Notes: generated from the sequence alone by a model not told the origin. Numbered from the stretch's first letter, positions 1 to 6,578 are shown. The stretch is DNA of 25,985 nucleotides from an uncultured Clostridia bacterium (GCA_946487985.1 CAMLUY010000001.1:1-25985), one strand, 5' to 3'. A program made the numbers and translations.

Positions 1-52
1 ACCCTCCTCTGGAGTTTTGGAGACTCTCATTCTACCGATGAACTACACCCCT
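1..52 (-). tRNA. tRNA-Trp (CCA anticodon), 5' part only
   Basis: Read on the minus strand, the gene starts at base 52 with the acceptor strand AGGGGTG, followed by the T8-A9 pair, a D-arm containing GGTA, and an anticodon loop CTCCAAA with anticodon CCA (tryptophan). The sequence leaves the window just inside the T-arm (GGGT), so the T-arm, the 3' acceptor strand and any CCA are not visible. The anticodon stem has four clear pairs and a probable A-C mismatch at its base. In many Firmicutes tRNA-Trp lies just before secE and nusG, so those genes may follow outside the window. That last point is inference only. Confidence 0.85.
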
Positions 53-160
53 ATCTGTAATTCTTCTTGTACTTTGCAAGTATTTTCAAGTTTAAGCAGC
101 ATCAGCTTCGCTCTTTCGCAGACTTTGGCTGTGCTTGACAAAGCGTCAGATAACATGTAT

Positions 161-189
161 ATGATACAACAATAAGGCAAATCTGTCAA
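161..189 (-). promoter_or_regulatory. Sigma-A type promoter, probably for the tRNA-Trp transcript
   Basis: On the minus strand a perfect -35 TTGACA (189-184) is followed after exactly 17 bp by -10 TATCAT (166-161). Transcription would start near base 154 and run about 100 nt before the tRNA. That 100 nt leader (153-53) has no ORF with a ribosome site and only weak short hairpins. Confidence 0.7.
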
Positions 190-246
190 TCTTTTTCATC
201 AAAATTGTAAAAAATTGTCTATCGAGTTTGGTTTTGAGCCTGGGTA

Positions 247-255
247 TGGTATAAT
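247..255 (+). promoter_or_regulatory. Extended -10 promoter of the nucleotidase gene
   Basis: TGGTATAAT is an extended -10 element (TG-n-TATAAT). The -35 region (TTGGTT at 228-233, 16 bp upstream) is weak, as is normal for extended -10 promoters. The predicted start near 262 gives a leader of about 13 nt holding the ribosome site AAAGGAG, which supports the start codon at 275. Confidence 0.6.
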
Positions 256-274
256 CAAAAGCAAAGGAGCTGTT

Positions 275-883
275 ATGACGATTGGCGTTGATGTAGATGG
301 CGTGCTTTGCAATCTTGACAGATATGTAAGAAAATACTTTGAAAAATACCTGAAAAGCAAAAATATCGCATACAAATTGGACAAAAGCAAGGTCAGATTT
401 TGCAATCAATATGGCGTGACCGCTGAAATCGAAGATGAATTTTGGGAACAGCACAATTTTCACTATGCAAAAAATGTGTCGATGCATCACGGAGCGGACG
501 TAATTACGCACAAATTGCATAGGCAAGGGCATAAAATCATCATTATTACATCACGGTACAAATCTGACGGAAATGACGAAAGCGGCGAAAATATGCGCTT
601 GGCAATAAAGAGTTGGCTGGCGAAAAATAATGTTTATTATGATGAAATTTTCTTTACAAATGACAGACAGGGAAAAACTAAAATTGTCGCGGACAGAGGT
701 ATCGACATCATGATTGAAGATTCAGTACGCAACATACAGGAAATTTCTGCACTTGTGCCAGTCATCATATTTAGAAATCCGTCAAACAGGCATCTTAAAG
801 GCGAAAACAGGTTTCTTGCAAACGGTTGGCGCGACATATTCAAGATTGTGCAGGCCATTGAAAAAAGGCCGAACAAGGCCTGA
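275..883 (+). CDS. HAD-superfamily 5'-nucleotidase-like phosphatase
   Basis: A 202-residue protein. HAD motif I is GVDVDGVL at residues 4-11, giving the nucleophile Asp6 and general acid Asp8. Motif II is IIIITSR. A lysine-containing GKTKIVADRGID segment and the acidic motif IMIEDSVRNI complete the fold. The layout resembles the 5'(3')-deoxyribonucleotidase and putative nucleotidase families (YorS/YqfW-like), which remove phosphate from (deoxy)nucleoside monophosphates in the cytosol. The substrate cannot be read from sequence. The start at 275 is chosen because AAAGGAG lies 5 nt upstream and the upstream promoter excludes the in-frame ATG at 215. It is transcribed alone, divergently from tRNA-Trp and convergently with the mazF pair. 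Its stop codon lies in the hairpin of the opposing terminator. Confidence 0.8.
   Translation: MTIGVDVDGVLCNLDRYVRKYFEKYLKSKNIAYKLDKSKVRFCNQYGVTAEIEDEFWEQHNFHYAKNVSMHHGADVITHKLHRQGHKIIIITSRYKSDGNDESGENMRLAIKSWLAKNNVYYDEIFFTNDRQGKTKIVADRGIDIMIEDSVRNIQEISALVPVIIFRNPSNRHLKGENRFLANGWRDIFKIVQAIEKRPNKA
860..881 (-). terminator. Intrinsic terminator of the mazF operon
   Basis: On the minus strand AGGCC (881-877), loop, GGCCT (870-866) is followed by six T. The hairpin overlaps the last codons of the convergent nucleotidase gene. On the plus strand it is followed by A, not T, so it should work only for minus-strand transcripts. Confidence 0.7.
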
Positions 884-897
884 AAAAAGGCATGTTA

Positions 898-1245
898 TCA
901 AAAACCCAGGCTGATAAGAAGGGCCTTGTTGACTTCTTTCATCTTCTCGGGTGAAAGGCAGGTGACCTTTTCTTGCAAGCGGCGTTTGTCAAGGGTGCGG
1001 ATTTGCTCTAAAAGCGCGACCGAGTTTTTTGGCAGATTGTATCTGTCGGCAGGCAGCTCGATATGCGTGGGCAGTTTGGCCTTGCCAAGCTGGCTGGTGA
1101 TGGCAGAAACGATTACCGTTGGCGAGTATTTGTTCCCGATATCGTTTTGAATTATGAGCACAGGACGAACACCACCCTGTTCACTTCCTACAACAGGGCT
1201 GAGGTCAGCGTAATAGATTTCTCCTCTTCGGATTTGTTCGTCCAT
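898..1245 (-). CDS. mazF: MazF/EndoA (PemK-family) mRNA interferase toxin
   Basis: A 115-residue protein, close to the length of B. subtilis EndoA. It opens with [20 protein letters not shown], the family hallmark, followed by [10 protein letters not shown] and TVIVSAIT. Arg27 and Thr50 occupy the positions of the catalytic Arg and Thr of the family. Members cut single-stranded mRNA at short motifs, giving 2',3'-cyclic phosphate ends; the cut site here cannot be predicted. The ATG at 1245 is preferred over an in-frame TTG at 1269 because it yields the family N-terminus and has GGAG just upstream, though the spacing is tight. It overlaps the upstream antitoxin-like gene by 41 nt, so translation is probably coupled. 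A terminator follows directly. Confidence 0.9.
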   Translation of the reverse strand: MDEQIRRGEIYYADLSPVVGSEQGGVRPVLIIQNDIGNKYSPTVIVSAITSQLGKAKLPTHIELPADRYNLPKNSVALLEQIRTLDKRRLQEKVTCLSPEKMKEVNKALLISLGF

Positions 1246-1477
1246 TTTCTCCAATTTCCCAGTAATCAATAAGGTCGGCTTTTAAAAGGGGTTCAAGTTC
1301 GTCATGCGTTTGCTTGAAGACTTCATTGAAAATTTCAAAGTCCCCTTCTACTTTCATACTATGCTCTGCGCCAGCAAAATTTGCATGCAAAACGCGAGAA
1401 ATAAAGGCGTCTGGGTCTTTTTCGACTTTCCTCATTTTATTTCGCATTTTTATTCGAAGCAGCAGATTGTTTTTCAT
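1205..1477 (-). CDS. Small protein, putative antitoxin of the adjacent MazF
   Basis: A 90-residue, charged, probably helical protein. The ATG at 1477 has a good ribosome site, AAGGGGA, about 6 nt upstream. Its 3' end overlaps mazF by 41 nt, the usual antitoxin-first order. I do not recognise the ribbon-helix-helix N-terminus of the usual EndoA antitoxin (EndoAI). Residues 1-20 are basic (possibly DNA-binding), and residues 24-68 look amphipathic. Within them HSMKVEG (residues 39-45) fits the S/T-x3-E-G/N inhibitory motif of VbhA-type Fic antitoxins, although no Fic gene is present. The C-terminus is again basic (PKRRNLLR). The antitoxin role rests on position only; it could also be an unrelated small regulator. 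Confidence 0.6.
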   Translation of the reverse strand: MKNNLLLRIKMRNKMRKVEKDPDAFISRVLHANFAGAEHSMKVEGDFEIFNEVFKQTHDELEPLLKADLIDYWEIGENGRTNPKRRNLLR

Positions 1478-1531
1478 GATTATCCCCTTTTATTGAAAAA
1501 AATAAACGCTGAATTTGATTTTAGTTTAAAT

Positions 1532-1619
1532 AAAAAAACACGCTTTATGCATGCCAGGCTGTAAAAAAGTTTATTTTTGTACGGTCTGAGAATTTATCAT
1601 GCTTTATGCGTGTTTTTTT
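1532..1619. terminator. Long inverted repeat, probable bidirectional terminator after acpS
   Basis: Twelve-base arms, AAAAAAACACGC (1532-1543) and GCGTGTTTTTTT (1608-1619), are perfect complements. A second paired block, GCATG (1549-1553) with CATGC (1598-1602), lies inside. Between the blocks each arm carries TTTAT in the same orientation, which cannot pair and makes a symmetric internal loop. The apical loop is about 44 nt. Both strands end the hairpin in seven T. Its place after the acpS stop on the minus strand suggests termination, though the large loop is unusual. Confidence 0.55.
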
Positions 1620-1670
1620 GTTTGAATATTTAAACTGGGCAGCTGCATTGCAACTGAGCAAAGAAAAAAT

Positions 1671-2036
1671 CTAGTCTGCCACAATGGCAATAGCGATGGC
1701 TGTAATTGGTGTGTGTGAAAGGGATACTTCAATGCGTTTGCCAGAGTAGGCCTGATTGAGCCTTTCAAGGGCTTTGCCATGCAAAATCACTGACGGCTTG
1801 CCCGATGGTTGATGGGTAAGCTCGATATCCTTGAAAACAACACCGCTGCCCTTGCCAAGGTCGAGGGCCTTCATAACGGCTTCCTTGACGCAAAACAGAG
1901 CTCCTGTGCGTTGAAGGCGAAGGCTGTCGCAAAAGGATTTTTTAACGTATTCAATTTCCTTTTCGTTTGCAATTTTATTTAGAAATTCATCGCTGCCGTC
2001 TACGCGTTCAATGTCGATGATGTCAATTCCTACCAT
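1671..2036 (-). CDS. acpS: Holo-[acyl-carrier-protein] synthase
   Basis: A 121-residue protein of standard AcpS length. It transfers 4'-phosphopantetheine from CoA to a serine of acyl carrier protein, activating it for fatty acid synthesis. The N-terminus MVGIDIIDIERV carries the Mg-binding Asp8, and CVKEAVMKAL (residues 49-58) carries the second metal ligand Glu52 and the conserved Lys. The C-terminal EVSLSHT motif is also typical. The ATG at 2036 has GGGAGGA 8 nt upstream; an extended in-frame start further upstream lies within recX and would add a non-family N-terminus. It overlaps recX by 14 nt. A long inverted repeat follows as likely terminator. Confidence 0.93.
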   Translation of the reverse strand: MVGIDIIDIERVDGSDEFLNKIANEKEIEYVKKSFCDSLRLQRTGALFCVKEAVMKALDLGKGSGVVFKDIELTHQPSGKPSVILHGKALERLNQAYSGKRIEVSLSHTPITAIAIAIVAD

Positions 2037-2643
2037 TTTGTATTTCCTCCCATACGTTTGATATTTCTGAAAAGTCATAGCCTTTTCCAGCAAAGTGAGA
2101 AAAGAACTTTTGCTTGGTTTTTTGGTCAAAATCTCTGTTTCTCATAAATTTTTCGGACAATGCAAGCAGATTGTCGCGCTCCTGCGTTGAAGGCAGTAAC
2201 TCATCAAGTTTTTCGTCGATTATGTCCTCTTTAACCCCTTTCGACAGCAGGTCATATTTAAGCTTGCGTCGGCTTTTTGATGAAAGGTAGCAGTTGATGT
2301 AGTTCTCGCAAAAAGCTTCATCATTGATGTAGCCATAATCTTTGAGTTTGTTGATGGCTTTGTCAATGGACGAGCGTGGATATTTCTTTTCGCGCAGAAA
2401 ATCTTTAAGCATTTTTTCGGTTTTCATGCTTTTGCCAAGCAGGCCAAGGCTGCGATTGAAGCAGGCATAATCGCCGTTTTCAAGTTTCAGCTCTTCAAAA
2501 AAGTCTTCGTCAAAGCTCTGTCCTGTTTTAAGCGAGTGGCGTGCGAGAATTTCAGCTTCAAAAGTGCCCAAAAGTTGTTCGTCAACGTACACATCGTAGC
2601 GCAATCCTTTGCCAATCTTTTTGATTTCGGTGATTTCTTTCAT
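2023..2643 (-). CDS. recX: Regulatory protein RecX
   Basis: A 206-residue protein with the repeated three-helix layout of RecX. The best preserved part is about residues 85-150, where FLREKKYPRSSIDKAINKLK is followed by DYGYINDEAF and SRRKLKYDLLSKGV. RecX binds RecA filaments and limits or remodels their activity during recombination and SOS. The start at 2643 is set by AAGGAGC 5 nt upstream. It lies 26 nt after the YigZ-like gene and overlaps acpS, so the three genes are probably one operon. No recA is in the window, so regulation with recA is not shown. Confidence 0.9.
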   Translation of the reverse strand: MKEITEIKKIGKGLRYDVYVDEQLLGTFEAEILARHSLKTGQSFDEDFFEELKLENGDYACFNRSLGLLGKSMKTEKMLKDFLREKKYPRSSIDKAINKLKDYGYINDEAFCENYINCYLSSKSRRKLKYDLLSKGVKEDIIDEKLDELLPSTQERDNLLALSEKFMRNRDFDQKTKQKFFSHFAGKGYDFSEISNVWEEIQNGRN

Positions 2644-2669
2644 GACGCTCCTTTTATTTTTTGTGTCTG

Positions 2670-3023
2670 TCAATCTTTTAGCAGCGCACCAGCAGTCTTT
2701 GAGTACATGCGCACCAGACCTCCTGCGCCAAGCTTGACACCGCCAAAATATCTCACAACAAAGACGCAAACATCGCGCTCATCTCGTTTTTGCAGTACTG
2801 ACAAGATTGGGCGGCCTGCTGTACCGCTTGGCTCGCCATCGTCGCAAGCCTTTTCAGCAAACGGGCTTGAAAGGCGATAGGCGTATGTGATGTGCGTGGC
2901 CTTTTTATGCTGAGATTTAAGGCTGCAAAGTGCGGCTGAGATTTGTGACTCTGTTGTGCATCTGAGAAGATAGCCGATGAATTTTGATTTCTTTTCGATA
3001 AGCATGACTTCTTTTTCGAACAT
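2670..3023 (-). CDS. YigZ/IMPACT (UPF0029) family protein, single-domain form
   Basis: A 117-residue protein matching the N-terminal IMPACT/UPF0029 domain. Family signatures are EKKSKFIGYLLRC near the N-terminus, HITYAYRL, DDGEPSGTAGRPIL, and VFVVRYFGGVKLGAGGLVRMYS. Bacterial YigZ proteins usually have about 200-215 residues with a C-terminal ferredoxin-like domain (DUF1949); here the protein ends right after the first domain. The stop is followed by the recX ribosome site, and I see no leftover DUF1949 coding. The biochemical role is not settled; eukaryotic IMPACT modulates GCN1/GCN2 signalling. The ATG at 3023 has AAAGGAT upstream. It is the first gene of the recX-acpS cluster. Confidence 0.85.
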   Translation of the reverse strand: MFEKEVMLIEKKSKFIGYLLRCTTESQISAALCSLKSQHKKATHITYAYRLSSPFAEKACDDGEPSGTAGRPILSVLQKRDERDVCVFVVRYFGGVKLGAGGLVRMYSKTAGALLKD

Positions 3024-3084
3024 GTTGTATCCTTTATGCGTGAAATTTATTGGCGCTGAAAAAAACCAGGCGCGTGTGACAGGG

Positions 3085-3183
3085 GCTCATGGAAAGCGCG
3101 TGCATTATGCGCGCAGCCCTCTCGTTTTGTTGCAAAACGAGAGGGCAATCTTTCGCCATATGCGAAAGATGCTTTCCATGAGC
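3085..3183. other. Compact cloverleaf (four-way junction) element between tyrS and the YigZ-like gene
   Basis: A perfect 13 bp closing stem (3085-3097 with 3171-3183) encloses three hairpins. They are a 7 bp stem with one T-G pair (3098-3104/3108-3114, loop TTA), a perfect 14 bp stem (3116-3129/3133-3146, loop TTG) and a perfect 9 bp stem (3148-3156/3162-3170, loop CATAT). Only A3115 and A3147 are unpaired at the junction. No T-run follows on either strand, so it is not a simple terminator. The single wobble is a T-G on the plus strand and would be A-C on the minus strand. It matches no RNA family known to me. On the minus strand it lies in the tyrS 3' region or the leader of the next operon. 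Confidence 0.75.
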
Positions 3184-3191
3184 AGAGCAGG

Positions 3192-4439
3192 CTATTTCAG
3201 CACAACTTTAACAAACGACTTCTTACCCTTTTTGAGTAGCAAGGAGTTGTTTTCAAAGTCACTTGAAAAATACATCTTTTTAAAATCATCTACTTTTTCA
3301 CCACCCGCAGTAATCGCGCCGCCAGTTATCAATCGTCGAGCTTCACTCTTTGATGGCGCAAGCTTGGTTTCAAACAAAAGGTCGCAAATGTTTATGCCTT
3401 CTTCGGCTCGTTTTGCATCAATTTCAATTATTGGTGCATCGTCGCCACCCTGAGCGAACAGGTTTTCGCTCATGCTTTGTGCAAGGATTGCGTCGCTTTC
3501 ACCTCGGACAAACTTGGTTATTTCAAAACACAAGCTCTTTTTGGCAGCAACGATGTCTTTTGCAATCAGATCACGAACTTCTTGCATTGGCAGGTCAGTG
3601 AAAAGCGCAAACATCATTTCAACGCATGCGTCTGGCGTTTGGTAAATGCCCTGATAAAAATCGTATGCAGAGATTTTGTCGCGGTCTATCCAAATTGCAC
3701 CTTTTTCGGTCTTGCCCATCTTTTTGCCTTCGGGAGTAAGAAGCAGTGGGTTTGTTGCCCCTACCATGGTGCGCTCTTTGCCGTCAGCAAAGGAAAGCTT
3801 TCTTGCAAGCTCAACACCTGCAACGATATTTCCCCACTGGTCAGCGCCGCCCCATTCGAGAGTGCAATTATGCACGCTGTTCAAATGTACAAAATCATAT
3901 GCCTGCATTGGCATGTATCCCATCTCAAAGAAAGTCAAACCGCCCTCTTCGATGCGGTTTGCATAAAGCTCATTTGAAAGCATTTTGTTGACATTAAAGT
4001 GCCTGCCAATATCCCGCATAAAGTCGATGTATGAAATTCCATTAAACCAGTCAGCATTGTTGACAATTTCGGCTGCGTTTTCACCTTCAAAGTCCAAAAA
4101 GACTGACAGACTTTTCTTTATTTTTGCAATATTGTTTTCAATCACATCTTTTGACAAAAGCTGGCGCATCTCACTCTTGCCTGATGGGTCACCAACGCAT
4201 GCAGTGGCTCCGCCCATCAAAAGATATACCTTGTGCCCTGCTTTTTGAAACCTGCGAAGTATGCAATATGGAACACAGTGACCAATATGAAGGCTGTCCA
4301 TTGTTGGGTCAGTGCCTTCATAAAGGGCGATTTTTTCGCCGCTTTCCAGCATCTTTTTGAGAAGGTCAATGTCTGTGCATTGATAGAGAAGCCCGCGTTC
4401 CTTTAATGTATTAAATAAATTTGTGTCTGTTTTTGTCAT
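3192..4439 (-). CDS. tyrS: Tyrosyl-tRNA synthetase
   Basis: A 415-residue class I aminoacyl-tRNA synthetase that attaches tyrosine to tRNA-Tyr in the cytosol. The ATP-binding motifs are HIGH (residues 51-54) and KMGKT (240-244, the KMSKS equivalent). The tyrosine pocket region YEGTDPTMDSLHIGH and the GGADQWGN segment are typical of bacterial TyrS. The last 65 or so residues form an S4-like RNA-binding domain (SKSEARRLITGGAITAGGEKV). The ATG at 4439 has GGAGGG 5 nt upstream; an in-frame TTG 12 nt earlier lies upstream of that site and is less likely. Expression is controlled by the tyrosine T-box leader upstream. No T-rich terminator follows; a cloverleaf element starts 9 bp downstream. Confidence 0.96.
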   Translation of the reverse strand: MTKTDTNLFNTLKERGLLYQCTDIDLLKKMLESGEKIALYEGTDPTMDSLHIGHCVPYCILRRFQKAGHKVYLLMGGATACVGDPSGKSEMRQLLSKDVIENNIAKIKKSLSVFLDFEGENAAEIVNNADWFNGISYIDFMRDIGRHFNVNKMLSNELYANRIEEGGLTFFEMGYMPMQAYDFVHLNSVHNCTLEWGGADQWGNIVAGVELARKLSFADGKERTMVGATNPLLLTPEGKKMGKTEKGAIWIDRDKISAYDFYQGIYQTPDACVEMMFALFTDLPMQEVRDLIAKDIVAAKKSLCFEITKFVRGESDAILAQSMSENLFAQGGDDAPIIEIDAKRAEEGINICDLLFETKLAPSKSEARRLITGGAITAGGEKVDDFKKMYFSSDFENNSLLLKKGKKSFVKVVLK

Positions 4440-4458
4440 TTTGCCCTCCAAATCATAT

Positions 4459-4499
4459 TAAAAAAGCACGTTCACCCATATTTTAGGACGAAACGTGCT
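4459..4499 (-). terminator. T-box-controlled terminator before tyrS
   Basis: On the minus strand AGCACGTT (4499-4492) pairs with AACGTGCT (4472-4465), followed by a run of T ending at 4459. It lies directly 3' of the T-box sequence, so it is the terminator half of the leader switch. Uncharged tRNA-Tyr would favour the competing antiterminator. Confidence 0.85.
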
Positions 4500-4690
4500 G
4501 TTCGTGGTACCACCTAATTTTATGCATTGATTTTTTCATCGAATGCACCTCTTTGCCTTTTCGTAAGGCTGAACGCAAAGCTTGGCATTGTTGTAATTCG
4601 CCTGCGCAGTGCATTTGGGTTTTCACCAGCCACCCTATCTCTTGATGCGGCTTGCGCGAGCTACTGTGGTCAATGTCACCACCTTGATTT
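4460..4690 (-). promoter_or_regulatory. Tyrosine T-box riboswitch (tyrS leader)
   Basis: The conserved T-box bases GGTGGTACCACG lie on the minus strand near 4515-4502. Stem I can be traced: CATTG pairs with CAATG at its base, GCTCGCGCA pairs with TGCGCAGGC above it, and the distal arm has AGAGATAGGGTGGCTGGTG. The specifier loop on the 3' side reads GAATTACAAC, with UAC (4595-4593), a tyrosine codon matching the downstream gene. The leader is about 230 nt. Uncharged tRNA-Tyr would pair at UAC and at the T-box bulge to prevent termination. Confidence 0.93.
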
Positions 4691-4695
4691 TTCTC

Positions 4696-4724
4696 AGTAT
4701 AGGATATTTTTCTTGTTTTGTCAA
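4696..4724 (-). promoter_or_regulatory. Sigma-A promoter of the T-box-tyrS transcript
   Basis: On the minus strand TTGACA (4724-4719), a 17 bp spacer and TATACT (4701-4696) form a strong promoter. Transcription would start near 4690, at the 5' end of T-box stem I. It lies 18 bp beyond the stop codon of the GGGtGRT gene. Confidence 0.85.
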
Positions 4725-4741
4725 CATTTTGTGCCGAGTTT

Positions 4742-5731
4742 TTAGTTTTTTGTACTTGTTTCAACAGCGACAGAAAGAGCTACAGTAGCGCCCACGATTG
4801 GATTGTTGCCCATGCCAATAAAGCCCATCATTTCAACGTGAGCTGGTACTGATGATGAGCCAGCAAACTGGGCATCGCAGTGCATTCTTCCCATGGTGTC
4901 TGTCAGACCATAGCTTGCAGGCCCGCAAGCCATGTTGTCAGGATGCAAGGTTCGACCTGTGCCACCGCCAGATGCGACTGAAAAATATTTTTTGCCGTTT
5001 TCAAAGCAATATTTCTTGTATATGCCGGCAACTGGGTGCTGAAACCTCATTGGGTTGGTTGAGTTGCCAGTGATTGACACATCAACATTTTCATGTTTCA
5101 TGATGGCTACGCCTTCTGGCACATCGAACGCGCCATATACCTTAACCTTTGCGCGGTCAGTTTTTGAAAATGCCTTTTCACCAAGCAAGGTCAGCTCGCC
5201 TGTGCCGTGATCAAAAGATGTATTGACAAAAGTGAAGCCATTGATGCGGGCAATAATGTATGCAGCGTCCTTGCCAAGCCCGTTCAAGATGACGTTTAGC
5301 GGCGTGCGTCTGACCTTATTTGCCGAAGTGACAATGCCTATTGCCCCCTCAGCGGCTGCAAAGCTTTCATGACCTGCAAGAAAGCAAAATGATTTAGTGT
5401 TTTCGTTCAGCAGCATGCTGCCAAGTCTGCCATGCCCCAGACCGATTTGCCTTTCGTCGGCAACCGAGCCTTTGACGCAGTATGCTTGCAGCCCTTCGCC
5501 AAGGCAGAGCGCAACATCTGCTGCTTTGTGAGTGCCTGTTTTGATGGCTATGGCAACGCCGATTTCATATGCTTTGACCGCATTATCAAAGCATATTGGT
5601 TGAATGCCCTTGACAATCTTGCCTACGTCAACTCCTGCATCAAGGCAGATTTGATGAGCTTCGTCAAGGCTTTTGATGTTGTATTTTTTTAAAGTAGCAT
5701 CAATATTTGTGTGTTTTGTGGTAAAGTCCAT
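4742..5731 (-). CDS. GGGtGRT-family protein
   Basis: A 329-residue protein with the family-naming motif as VASGGGTGRTLHPDN, followed by ACGPASYGLTDTMGRMHCDAQF and a glycine-rich C-terminus (EMMGFIGMGNNPIVGATVAL). The family is found in anaerobic bacteria and archaea, usually beside a NifU-like scaffold gene, as here. Its molecular function is unknown to me; a role in iron-sulfur or redox metabolism is guessed from context only. Glycine-rich loops could bind a nucleotide or cofactor. The ATG at 5731 overlaps the upstream gene's TAA by one base (TAATG) and the ribosome site GGGAGGTGG lies inside the upstream coding region, so the two are translationally coupled. No clear terminator follows before the tyrS promoter. 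Confidence 0.88.
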   Translation of the reverse strand: MDFTTKHTNIDATLKKYNIKSLDEAHQICLDAGVDVGKIVKGIQPICFDNAVKAYEIGVAIAIKTGTHKAADVALCLGEGLQAYCVKGSVADERQIGLGHGRLGSMLLNENTKSFCFLAGHESFAAAEGAIGIVTSANKVRRTPLNVILNGLGKDAAYIIARINGFTFVNTSFDHGTGELTLLGEKAFSKTDRAKVKVYGAFDVPEGVAIMKHENVDVSITGNSTNPMRFQHPVAGIYKKYCFENGKKYFSVASGGGTGRTLHPDNMACGPASYGLTDTMGRMHCDAQFAGSSSVPAHVEMMGFIGMGNNPIVGATVALSVAVETSTKN

Positions 5732-6399
5732 TACTCCACCTCCCTTGGATCGATTATGCTGGCGGCTTCGGCAAAGCGGCCATAAGTCTTGGTGGCCTTT
5801 TGGATTGCCTCAGCGGCTGGCATGCCTTCGCGTAGTGATTTCATAAGCGAGCCGATTGCCACATATTCATAGCCAATGATTTCGCCATTTTCGTCAAGGC
5901 CTTCTTTGGTGATGTAGCCTTCGGCAAGGTTGAGATAGCGTGTGCCTCTGTCAGCGCGCGAATATACCGTGCCAACATTGCTTGAAAGGGTTTTGCCTAG
6001 GTCTTCAAGTGCAGAGCCCACTGCCAAGCCATTTTCAGAGAACGCCGACTGGCTTCGACCATAAACAAGTTGCAGGAATATGTTTTTCATTGCGTCATTG
6101 ATGGCGTCGCAAACAAGGTCGGTATTCAAGGCTTCAAGCAGGGTTTTTCCTGGCAGTATTTCTGCCGCCATTGCCGCTGAATGCGTCATGCCTGAGCAGC
6201 CGATTGTTTCGACGAGCGCCTCCTTGATTATTCCGTTTTTTACGTTCAGTGTCAGTTTGCATGTACCCTGCTGCGGTGCGCACTTGCCACAGCCATGCGA
6301 AAAGCCTGAAACCTGCGTGATGTCTTTAAGCTGAATCCATTTTGCCTCTTCCGGGATAGGTGATGGACCAAAACCTGTCATATTTATTGGGCAACTCAT
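5731..6399 (-). CDS. NifU-like iron-sulfur scaffold protein (GGGtGRT partner)
   Basis: A 222-residue protein resembling the NifU/IscU scaffold fold in its N-terminal half. Cysteine-containing segments include SHGCGKCAPQQGTC and ETIGCSGMTHSAAMAAE, the second resembling the scaffold C-x-G region. The C-terminal part (residues about 140-220) contains SRADRGTRYLNLAEGY and is specific to the group paired with GGGtGRT proteins. Family members would hold or pass on iron-sulfur clusters; the actual client is not known. The ATG at 6399 has GGAGGAAA upstream; a longer reading upstream crosses a promoter-like TATAAT and gives a low-complexity start. The gene is fused by a one-base stop/start overlap to the GGGtGRT gene. 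Confidence 0.82.
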   Translation of the reverse strand: MSCPINMTGFGPSPIPEEAKWIQLKDITQVSGFSHGCGKCAPQQGTCKLTLNVKNGIIKEALVETIGCSGMTHSAAMAAEILPGKTLLEALNTDLVCDAINDAMKNIFLQLVYGRSQSAFSENGLAVGSALEDLGKTLSSNVGTVYSRADRGTRYLNLAEGYITKEGLDENGEIIGYEYVAIGSLMKSLREGMPAAEAIQKATKTYGRFAEAASIIDPREVE

Positions 6400-6417
6400 G
6401 TTTTTTCCTCCATTTTT

Positions 6418-6423
6418 ATTATA
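6418..6423 (-). promoter_or_regulatory. Candidate -10 box for the NifU-like/GGGtGRT operon
   Basis: TATAAT on the minus strand lies about 18 nt upstream of the start codon. The element 17 bp further upstream, TTTGTT, is a poor -35. The 179 bp gap 6400-6578 holds this and the divergent ung promoter and otherwise only A/T-rich DNA. Confidence 0.4.
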
Positions 6424-6543
6424 ATGACTTGAAGGCAAAAAACAAAATGAATTAAAATACATTTGCAAATTGTCAGATTTTTCAATATAAAATGTTGTTT
6501 TTTTCGTCAAAATCGTCCTTTTTCTGATTTTTTTCTTTTGTGA

Positions 6544-6572
6544 TTGACCTTTGTGAGCAAATATATTAAAAT
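6544..6572 (+). promoter_or_regulatory. Promoter placing the ung transcript start at the ATG
   Basis: TTGACC (6544-6549), a 17 bp spacer and TAAAAT (6567-6572). A start 7 nt after the -10 box falls on base 6579, the A of the ung ATG. No Shine-Dalgarno-like sequence lies between, so the mRNA may be leaderless. Confidence 0.65.
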
Positions 6573-6578
6573 AAAGCT

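Noticed and set aside
215..274. Possible 20-residue N-terminal extension of the nucleotidase
   Set aside because: The extended -10 promoter at 247-255 lies inside it and a good ribosome site precedes the ATG at 275.
3085..3183. Terminator or CRISPR-like repeat
   Set aside because: There is no T-run at either end and no repeated unit with spacers; the fold is a single multi-branched junction.
4483..4764. Minus-strand open frame of 93 codons
   Set aside because: It lies across the promoter and T-box leader of tyrS and has no ribosome site; it is non-coding.
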